From Rhodocyclales bacterium (lineage in GTDB: Bacteria; Pseudomonadota; Gammaproteobacteria; Burkholderiales; Rhodocyclaceae), in contig JACRPA010000010.1 in NCBI GenBank assembly GCA_016214145.1, positions 1-64,000 on the forward strand: DNA of 64,000 nt. The letters run 5' to 3'. Made by a program: the position numbers and the translations under genes. Shown here piece after piece: positions 58,092 to 64,000 of this stretch. A model generated the notes under the pieces. It was not told the origin of the DNA. It ran no database searches and saw nothing but the letters and a program-made list of their open reading frames with translations. Position 1 is the stretch's first letter; each line of letters opens with the position of its first letter.

Positions 58092-58898
58092 GGCGTTCCT
58101 GTACGTGTTTGCTGCGTTGGCATGTGCAACAGGGAATTTCCCCCGTGGGGACGCAGGTCAAGACGGCAGGGGTGGTGAAGGGAGGAATACCGCGGAACCG
58201 CGGATACTGAACCAGACAGCAACAGCGCCACTTGAAGGTCGCTGGCGCCCACTATGCGCCGATTCGCATGCAATAGCAAAGCGCCGCGCCGCCCGCGCGC
58301 AGGCGGCGGTACAATGACGCGGCGCGACCCCATACCGCGCCAGACCGGGCCATGACTGCCTGGTTTGCCCGCCGGTCCGGGCGGCAGCCCGAATCGGCGA
58401 TATGAGCTGGAAGTTGCCAATTCCAGGCGTACAAGACACGAGAATTCCGGTACAGGCTCACCCGACCCTGCTTCAGGCATTGCAGCTGCCCTGCCCCCCC
58501 TCGCTGGAAGGACGCGGCCGCTGGGCGGAAGCCATCAGCGGCCGAAGCATAGCGCCCCATCCGAGCTTCGCGGTCGATCGCAACCAGGTGGCGATCTCCA
58601 TTGCCGACGAAACCCGCAAATACTGGTACGCTGCGCCCCGCACAGCGTCACCGCAAAGCGCGGCTATAAAGCCGGCGAGGCCCATTTGTATTCGATAGCC
58701 GGATCAAGCGAAACGCCCTGTCCGGATCAGGCGGAAAATTTGTCGCCCGCCCTGTCGGAACAACTCTTCCTGTGGGCAAGGGACAGCGGGGGGTTGGAGC
58801 CAATGAAACCGGGCATGCCATAATCCCGGCGCTAAAGTTTTCCGTCATTCAGCCGTTTCACATGTTCAGCGGCAAGACACGCCTTGCTGCACGACACG
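58092..58898. other. long intergenic region
   Basis: No gene is convincing here. Several short open frames exist, such as one starting MSWKLPIPGVQDTRIPVQAH at 58402, but none has recognised motifs. Visible structure: palindromic CCGCGGAACCGCGG near 58190, and the two-hairpin element at 58611-58705 described separately. It probably contains the promoter and leader of the HD-GYP gene. Confidence 0.5.
58611..58705 (+). promoter_or_regulatory. candidate c-di-GMP-I (GEMM-like) riboswitch
   Basis: Two hairpins flank GCAAAG in the way of the GEMM aptamer. GCAAA (58616-58620) precedes a stem GGTACGCTG/CAGCGT-C-ACC. Then comes CGCAAAGC, and then a second stem CGGCTAT (58661-58667)/ATAGCCG (58695-58701), with CGGCTA...TAGCCGG as in the consensus. 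The first loop is CGCCCCGCA and not a GAAA tetraloop, so the match is imperfect. The downstream gene is an HD-GYP phosphodiesterase, a fitting target. Confidence 0.4.
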
Positions 58899-60161
58899 AT
58901 GAATCCCTTCAAGAAGCGCACCGCGATCCGCATCGCCACCGTCAGCGTCCTGCTGGCCTCCCTGGCCAGTCCGGCGACCTGGTTCGTCGCGCGCGAAAAT
59001 GCCGAGGAAGGCGTCGTCTCCCTGGCCATTGAGGAATCGGGGCGCATGCTGCGCCAGCACGATGCCATCGACCTGACCGGCCCGGATGCCGCGGCGCATG
59101 CCGCCCTCGCCGCGAAAACCATTTCCGGCGGCCTGTTCGATATCGCCGAAATCTATGACGGCCAGGGCCGCCATCTCGCCGAATCGGCGACCGAAGCAGG
59201 CGAAGCGGTCGAATCGTCCCTGCCGAAGCACGACGTGCCCGGCTATAGCGCCGCTTCCTACGAAAGCCTCAAGCTTTCCGGCGATCGCTGGGTCCTGCGG
59301 GTTTTTGTCCCCCTGCGCGCGTCCGCCACCGATGCGAGCGGCCCCATCACGGGCTATTTCGAGGGGGTGCGCGTCGTGCCGCCCTGGCAGCAGTGGCAGA
59401 TCATCTCCACTTCCCTGACGGCGGCATTGATGGTCGGCCTGGCGTCCCTGCTCTGCGGCGCCGCGCTCTATCCGGTCGTCGTGCATCTTTCCGGGGAGAA
59501 CGAACGCAAGACGCGCGAGGTGCTCGATTCGCATATATCGATGATGGAGGCCCTCGGCCGCGCCATCGCCAAGCGCGATTCCGACACCGGCGCCCACAAC
59601 TACCGCGTCGCCTGGGTCGCCGCGCGCATCGCCGAACGCATGGGCCTGAAGGGAAGCGAGATGCAGGCGCTCATCGCCGGCAGCTTCCTGCACGACGTCG
59701 GCAAGATCGGCATTCCCGACGCCATCCTGCTCAAACCCGGCAAGCTCGACGACGCCGAGCTGGCCGCCATGCGCAGCCATGTCGCGCAGGGGGAGGAAAT
59801 CGTCACCGGCATGGGCTGGCTGGATGGCGCCCATGCCGTCGTCGCCGGCCACCACGAAAAATGGAACGGCTCCGGCTACCCGCGCCGGCTCGCCGGCAAG
59901 GACATCCCCCTCCCGGCACGCATCTTCGCCGTTGCCGACGTCTTCGACGCCCTCTGTTCAAAGCGGCCGTACAAGGAGCCCCTGGGGTTCGATGCGGCGA
60001 TGGCGATCCTCGAGCAGGACACGGGGAGCCATTTCGATCCGTCGGTGATGGCCGCGTTCCGCACCATGGCGCCCGATATCTTCGATCGCCTGGCGAACGC
60101 CAACGAAGGCGACGCGCGCCAACTCCTGGACGAGCGCGTCAGGCGGCACTTCGAGATGTAG
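58899..60161 (+). CDS. membrane HD-GYP protein with periplasmic sensor (c-di-GMP phosphodiesterase)
   Basis: 420 residues from the ATG at 58899. A first membrane helix (about 10-31), periplasmic domain (35-165, FDIAEIYDGQGRHLAES), second helix (168-192), and HD-GYP domain with GAHNYRVAWVAARIA, FLHDVGKIGIPD (H265-D266) and GHHEKWNGSGYPRRLAG (317-333). All catalytic residues are present. It should degrade c-di-GMP in response to an extracytoplasmic cue. The possible riboswitch upstream would give feedback. Confidence 0.94.
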   Translation: MNPFKKRTAIRIATVSVLLASLASPATWFVARENAEEGVVSLAIEESGRMLRQHDAIDLTGPDAAAHAALAAKTISGGLFDIAEIYDGQGRHLAESATEAGEAVESSLPKHDVPGYSAASYESLKLSGDRWVLRVFVPLRASATDASGPITGYFEGVRVVPPWQQWQIISTSLTAALMVGLASLLCGAALYPVVVHLSGENERKTREVLDSHISMMEALGRAIAKRDSDTGAHNYRVAWVAARIAERMGLKGSEMQALIAGSFLHDVGKIGIPDAILLKPGKLDDAELAAMRSHVAQGEEIVTGMGWLDGAHAVVAGHHEKWNGSGYPRRLAGKDIPLPARIFAVADVFDALCSKRPYKEPLGFDAAMAILEQDTGSHFDPSVMAAFRTMAPDIFDRLANANEGDARQLLDERVRRHFEM

Positions 60162-60219
60162 CGCGATCCGGCCGAGGGGCCGGCGACGGCTCATGGCGGG
60201 GACCTCGCCGTATCGCGCA

Positions 60220-60229
60220 GACTGACTTT
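60220..60229 (+). other. GACTGACTTT decamer
   Basis: Exact copy in the 82-bp gap between the converging HD-GYP and DUF3147 genes. Confidence 0.7.
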
Positions 60230-60243
60230 CCCCGCCGAACTCC

Positions 60244-60591
60244 CTATACGACTCCCATGCGGCGCAACAGCGGAAGCAGCGCCAGGAAACAACCGGCGGT
60301 GGCCGCCACGGACAAGCCGAGGCTCATCCAGAAGCTCAACCCGTGCCTGAGCAGGAACGGGAGCAGCAGGAACAGCACCAGCGAAGGCAGGACCAGCCAG
60401 AAAATCTGGCCGGAGAGTTCGGCGATGCGCTCGGACGGGGCCGCCTCCATGTGCAGCCAGACAAAAGCGAGCAGCGAGGTGAGCGGAAGGGCCGCCACCA
60501 GGGCCGCGAATCCGGTGGAGCGCTTGGCGATTTCGGAGATAGCGACGATCAGAAGCGCCGAAATGACGACCTTGAGTGCGTAGTAGGACAC
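60244..60591 (-). CDS. DUF3147 family membrane protein
   Basis: 115 residues with four hydrophobic helices. YALKVVISALLIVAISEIAK, STGFAALVAALPLTSLLAFV and LFLLLPFLLRHGLSFWMSLG fit DUF3147, a small inner-membrane family of unknown function. Confidence 0.88.
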   Translation of the reverse strand: MSYYALKVVISALLIVAISEIAKRSTGFAALVAALPLTSLLAFVWLHMEAAPSERIAELSGQIFWLVLPSLVLFLLLPFLLRHGLSFWMSLGLSVAATAGCFLALLPLLRRMGVV

Positions 60592-60815
60592 GAGGTTTTA
60601 TCAGTGTGCAAAATTGGCCCGGGTTTGCGTATTCTGCGCCAAATCCCAAGCGCCAAGCGCGCGGGCCGGCGCGGACGGACATCTCACCGCAGGAGCCAGC
60701 TTGCTGGCGATGCGGCGGCCGAAAACAGCCCCAACCAAATCGATCGCCGTACCCCCCCAAGGGGGCTTCCTTCGGGGCGTCGCAGGGCCTGACTTTTCCT
60801 GGCGCAGACGATCTC
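60592..60815. other. intergenic region
   Basis: No gene seen. It contains CCCCCAAGGGGGCTTCCTTCG-type dyads near 60757 and a near match to the decamer (GCCTGACTTT at 60787-60796) close to the stop of the next gene. Confidence 0.4.
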
Positions 60816-61622
60816 TCAGCAAACTTGTCTCAACCGCGCCAGGTAGCGCAGCCCGGCGGCGGCGCGGCTGCCGTACCACGACACCATTTCCCCATCGATG
60901 AGCTGCGCGGGTTTGCCGAAGCGGGCCTCGGCTTCGGCGAGGTGCTTGTCGGTGAAACGGTAGGGTTCGGTGGAGAGCAGGACGCGGTCTGAAAAAGTCA
61001 GCCCCGGTAACACGGCGGCGACCTCGGGGTAGCGCACGTCGCTCGTCTCGGGCAGCGTGTCCCATCCTGCTGAAGCGAGCATGGCGGAGATGTAGGTGTC
61101 GCGCGCGACGGTCATCCAGGGGTCTTTCCAGATGAGGTAGAGCACGCGCCGGCGCGGCAGGTCTTGCGTCGCGCGGCGCAGTTCCTCGCGCGCGGCGCGG
61201 AAGTCGTCGGCGAGTTTCGCGGCTGCAGCCTGGCGATGAAAAACGCCGCCGAAGAGGCGGAAGAGGCCGAGGTTGTCTTCCGGGGTGTTCGGATGGGTGA
61301 CGACGACGTGGGGCACGAAGCGGGCGAGCGCGTCGACCTGTTCGCGGCGGTTCTCGTCGATGTTGACGACGAGATGCGTCGGCATTGCGGCGCGGATGCT
61401 TTCGATGTCGGCGTCCTTGGTGCCGCCCATCTTGGGGATGCGCCGGACGACTTCGCGCGGATGAATGCAGAAACCGCTGCGGCCGACAAGATTATCCGCG
61501 AGGCCGAGATCGCAAAGCAGCTCGGTAAGGCTGGGGACGAGGCTGACGATGCGCGGCCTGTCCCTGGCTGGTGTGTGGAGTGTGCCGAGGGCGTCGCGAA
61601 GGCCGGTCTTGGCGCGGAGCAT
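60816..61622 (-). CDS. helical-backbone metal receptor (BtuF-like) protein without signal peptide
   Basis: 268 residues from the ATG at 61620-61622. PRIVSLVPSLTELLCDLGLA, MGGTKDADIESIRAAMPTHL, VVNIDENRREQVDALARF and LIWKDPWMTVARDTYISAML fit the BtuF/vitamin B12 receptor fold. The N-terminus MLRAKTGLRDALGTLHTPAR is not a signal peptide, so the protein is probably cytoplasmic, or the true export start is missing. No ABC transporter genes adjoin it. Confidence 0.85.
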   Translation of the reverse strand: MLRAKTGLRDALGTLHTPARDRPRIVSLVPSLTELLCDLGLADNLVGRSGFCIHPREVVRRIPKMGGTKDADIESIRAAMPTHLVVNIDENRREQVDALARFVPHVVVTHPNTPEDNLGLFRLFGGVFHRQAAAAKLADDFRAAREELRRATQDLPRRRVLYLIWKDPWMTVARDTYISAMLASAGWDTLPETSDVRYPEVAAVLPGLTFSDRVLLSTEPYRFTDKHLAEAEARFGKPAQLIDGEMVSWYGSRAAAGLRYLARLRQVC

Positions 61623-61655
61623 GGGGGATTGTAACGGGCTTGCCCTCTCCCCGGC

Positions 61656-61677
61656 CCTCTCCCCGGGCGGGGAGAGG
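61656..61677. repeat. CCTCTCCCC/GGGGAGAGG hairpin
   Basis: 9-bp arms with a GGGC loop between the PaaK-like stop and the BtuF-like start. Same class as 24016-24040. Confidence 0.8.
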
Positions 61678-61688
61678 ACGCGCATGCG

Positions 61689-62987
61689 TCAGGCCTCGCG
61701 GTTGACGTGGAAGCGCTTCGCCTTCAGCTCGAAGCGCGGCAGCGCGTTGCGGGCGACGTGGTGCACGCGCGGGCGGAAGGAGAGCATGGCGTCGAGGCGC
61801 TCGGCGATGGCATGCACGACGTTCGGATCGGCGCCCTCGCACAGCTCGACCTCGACATCCATTTCGTCCATCAGGCGCACCTTGTGCACGGTGATGCGGA
61901 ATTCGTCGATCTCCTCGAACTTGCGCAGGATGTTCTCGACGCCGGCCGGGAAGACGTTGACGCCGCGCACCGTGACCATGTCGTCGGCGCGGCCGAGGAT
62001 GCCGCCCTCGAAGCGCAGCGAGGTGCGGCCGCAGTCGCAGCGCGCGGTGGTGGTGCGCACGATGTCACCGGTGCGGTAGCGGACGATGGGGAAGCCCCAG
62101 CGGCCGAGGTTGGTGATGACCAGCTCGCCGCGCTCGCCCTCCGCCACCGGCTTGCCGCTGGCCGGGTCGAGGATCTCGGCGATGAACTCGCTCTCGATGA
62201 GATGGGTGCCGCCGGGCTGGGCCTGGCACTCGAAGGAATGCGCGCCGACTTCGGTGGCGCCGGCGTGGTCGAAGCACTTGGCGCGCCAGACATCCTCGAT
62301 GCGCGCCTTGGTCGCCGGCACGTTGGCGCCGGGCTCGCCGGCATGCACCGTGGCCTTCATGGGAATGGTGGACAGATCGAAGCCGGTCTCGCGCGCCACC
62401 TCCGCCAGGCGCAGGGCGTAGGTCGGCGTGCAGCAGAGCACGGTGGCGCCGGCCTCGCGCATGAGCTCGAGGCGCTGCGGCGAGTCGCGCCCGCCGCCGG
62501 GAATCATCAGCGCGCCCAACTGGCGCGCGCCTTCGGTGGCGGCCCAGAAGCCGACGAAGGGGCCGAAGGAGAAGGCCATGAAGATGCGGTCGGCGGCGGT
62601 GATGCCGGCGCCGGCCAGCACGTGGCCCCAGCAGCGGCCCCACCACTGCCAGCCGGCCTCGGTGTCGGGCACCTTGAGCGGCACGCCGGTGGTGCCGGAG
62701 GTCTGGTGGAAGCGCACGTACTGCTCGACCGGATAGGTGAGGTTGTGGCCGAAGGGGCCGTGGGCGGCCTGGTCCTCCATCAGCTCGTGCTTGGTGGTGA
62801 GCGGCAGGCGGGCGAGGTCGTCGAGCGAGCGGATGTCCTCGGGCGCCACGCCGGCGGCCTTCCACTTGTCCGTGTAGAAGCGGTTCCTGCCCCACAGTTC
62901 GCGGGACATGGCCTGGAATTTGTCGAGTTGCAGCGCGGCGAGCTGCCCGCGCGGCAGGGTTTCGGTGCCTTGGTCGAAATAGGTCAT
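61689..62987 (-). CDS. phenylacetate-CoA ligase family protein
   Basis: 432 residues. The ATP-binding motif QTSGTTGVPLKVPDTEAGW, then AGEPGANVPATKARIEDVW, GATEVGAHSFECQAQPGG and YRTGDIVRT follow the PaaK pattern. The C-terminal lid has GRADDMVTVRGVNVFPAGVE. It should adenylate an aromatic or aliphatic acid and transfer it to CoA. No phenylacetate oxygenase genes lie nearby, so the substrate is unknown. Confidence 0.92.
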   Translation of the reverse strand: MTYFDQGTETLPRGQLAALQLDKFQAMSRELWGRNRFYTDKWKAAGVAPEDIRSLDDLARLPLTTKHELMEDQAAHGPFGHNLTYPVEQYVRFHQTSGTTGVPLKVPDTEAGWQWWGRCWGHVLAGAGITAADRIFMAFSFGPFVGFWAATEGARQLGALMIPGGGRDSPQRLELMREAGATVLCCTPTYALRLAEVARETGFDLSTIPMKATVHAGEPGANVPATKARIEDVWRAKCFDHAGATEVGAHSFECQAQPGGTHLIESEFIAEILDPASGKPVAEGERGELVITNLGRWGFPIVRYRTGDIVRTTTARCDCGRTSLRFEGGILGRADDMVTVRGVNVFPAGVENILRKFEEIDEFRITVHKVRLMDEMDVEVELCEGADPNVVHAIAERLDAMLSFRPRVHHVARNALPRFELKAKRFHVNREA

Positions 62988-63031
62988 AAGGGGGGAATCG
63001 AAAAAAAAGCCTCTCCGCTTTGTTCGGTCTG

Positions 63032-63493
63032 CTAGGTCTTGCTGTCGCGCATCTCCTTGTACACGGACTGCTCCATGGCCAGCATGGCTTCGCGCTGCCC
63101 GGCGGGCCAGACGTAGGACAGGGCGTTGGTCGCCACGCCCGGCCAGGACTGGTCCTTGGCGCCGATCACCTCCATCTCGAAGAGCTGGATGACGTAAGGC
63201 GCGGCGGCATCGAGGCGCGGCTTGAGCTGGCGCGCGCGTCCCTTGACGAGGAAAGCGACATCGCCCTGGCCGATGATCTGCAGCGCGGCCTGTCCGTTGC
63301 GCAGCAGGTTGGCCATGGTCGAGCCGCCCTCGTCGACGGCGAAGCGCAGCCGCCCGGCATCGAGCGCGACGATCCAGGAATACGCGGAAGTGGCGTAGCC
63401 GTCCGCGCCGGCGGTGAGCAGCAGGCCGGGCGCGCCGGGGCGCAGGCAGGCGACGAGCTTGTCGGGCATTTGCGGGGTGATGTTGCCGATCAT
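63032..63493 (-). CDS. pyridoxamine 5'-phosphate oxidase family (FMN-binding split barrel) protein
   Basis: 153 residues from the ATG at 63491-63493 (GGAGAA before it). PGLLLTAGADGYATSAYSWI, RLRFAVDEGGSTMANLLRNG and AALQIIGQGDVAFLVKGRAR are typical of PPOX-like proteins. Probably binds FMN or heme; activity unknown. It follows the NUDIX gene by 19 bp on the same strand. Confidence 0.82.
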   Translation of the reverse strand: MIGNITPQMPDKLVACLRPGAPGLLLTAGADGYATSAYSWIVALDAGRLRFAVDEGGSTMANLLRNGQAALQIIGQGDVAFLVKGRARQLKPRLDAAAPYVIQLFEMEVIGAKDQSWPGVATNALSYVWPAGQREAMLAMEQSVYKEMRDSKT

Positions 63494-63508
63494 GGTTCCG
63501 TTCTCCTG

Positions 63509-63518
63509 AAAGTCAGTC
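63509..63518 (-). other. GACTGACTTT decamer
   Basis: Exact copy on the minus strand; it spans the stop codon of the NUDIX gene. Confidence 0.7.
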
Positions 63519-63992
63519 CCGGCGCCACGGCGCCGTTGCGTCGCGGATGACGCCGTAAAACCATTCGTCGATCGCCGCGCCGCTCGCCGGCGGCGGCTCC
63601 TGCGGCCATTCGTCCGGCGCGAAGAGGCCGGCCTCGATGGCATCGTCGCCTGCCGCCAGGACGCCGCCGATGACGTGGGCGCGGTAGGCGACGATCAGCA
63701 CGTTCACGTCGGCGCGCGAATACACGTCGAGCAGCCCGTCGAGCGCGATCTCCAGCCCCGTCTCTTCCCGCGCCTCGCGCAGCACCGCTTCGGGCACCGA
63801 CTCGCCCGTCTCGACATAGCCGGCCGGCGGCGCCCAGTAGCCGGCAAGCGGATCGGCCAGACGGCGGATCAGCACCAGCCTGCCTTCGTGTTCGATCAGC
63901 GCCATGCCCACCGGCGTCGGGTTGCGCCAGGCCACCGCGCCGCAGCGCTCGCATTGCTCGCGCAATTTGCCGTCGGCAAAAGTCAGTGCCAC
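63513..63992 (-). CDS. NUDIX hydrolase with N-terminal zinc ribbon
   Basis: 159 residues from a GTG at 63990-63992; the frame is open to the window edge, so an earlier start cannot be excluded. CERCGAVAWRNPTPVGMALI is half of a zinc ribbon like that of NudC-type proteins. The NUDIX box GYVETGESVPEAVLREAREE (then TGLE) is complete. It hydrolyses a nucleoside diphosphate derivative; the substrate is not evident. Confidence 0.88.
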   Translation of the reverse strand: MALTFADGKLREQCERCGAVAWRNPTPVGMALIEHEGRLVLIRRLADPLAGYWAPPAGYVETGESVPEAVLREAREETGLEIALDGLLDVYSRADVNVLIVAYRAHVIGGVLAAGDDAIEAGLFAPDEWPQEPPPASGAAIDEWFYGVIRDATAPWRRD

Positions 63993-64000
63993 CAGTACGG

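Noticed and set aside
58402-58698. A 98-codon open frame starting MSWKLPIPGVQ
   Set aside because: No domain, signal or convincing ribosome binding site, and its 3' part overlaps the two-hairpin element; other frames there are equally open.

Overview
The window is a GC-rich chromosomal segment of a betaproteobacterium, most likely Rhodocyclales-like. The assignment rests on gene order (yicC-gmk-rpoZ-spoT; kinase-phosphatase-rph-rdgB-hemW), a DUF3460 gene, a class I PHA synthase and a MerR-type LiuR leucine regulon. No 16S gene is present, so the genus is inference.

Layout. 1-1.4 kb is accessory DNA: a membrane protein and a HicAB module with an attC-like recombination site between them, so probably integron-type gene cassettes. 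1.5-14.7 kb is core: pseudouridine synthase, exonuclease/GIY-YIG repair protein, SpoT, RpoZ, Gmk and YicC on the minus strand; Ser/Thr kinase, PP2C phosphatase, RNase PH, RdgB and HemW on the plus strand; then an HD-GYP protein and TrmB. A 1256-residue PAS/GAF/GGDEF/EAL protein (14.8-18.5 kb) sits between trmB and thiG-thiS. tRNA-Gly, a GcvA-like regulator, MutY, RapZ, an unusual crotonase and a tandem LexA-like/UmuD-like pair follow up to 27.2 kb.

27.3-36.1 kb is a scarred defence/mobile region. It holds a bactofilin fused to a membrane segment and an extra C-terminal domain, and remnants of a type I restriction locus (internally deleted hsdM, intact fic, 13 codons of hsdR). It also holds a toxin-antitoxin pair with a wrecked toxin, a PIN-domain tail, and a 1283-residue protein with base composition unlike its neighbours. 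That protein, with a PD-(D/E)XK-like N-terminus and a long helical body, is my best candidate for an undescribed (defence) system. About 89 bp of the bactofilin 5' end recurs on the far side of the restriction remnants.

36.2-51.8 kb is mainly one minus-strand leucine/isovalerate operon under LiuR: isovaleryl-CoA dehydrogenase, both methylcrotonyl-CoA carboxylase subunits, methylglutaconyl-CoA hydratase, HMG-CoA lyase, another acyl-CoA dehydrogenase, a thiolase, five hotdog-type thioesterase-like proteins and two DsbA-like isomerases. Together they take isovaleryl-CoA to acetyl-CoA and acetoacetate. PHA synthase, TerC, a HAD phosphatase, an RlmN-like radical SAM enzyme, a second HD-GYP protein with a possible c-di-GMP riboswitch, a metal-receptor-fold protein, a PaaK-like CoA ligase, a flavin-binding protein and a NUDIX hydrolase close the window.

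Two signals run across the whole window. The decamer GACTGACTTT occurs nine times exactly, with several near matches, far above chance. At least five intergenic hairpins are built from heptamers (CGCAAAG, CACAGAG, CGCAGAG, CACGGAG) whose sequence differs between copies while the two arms stay complementary.
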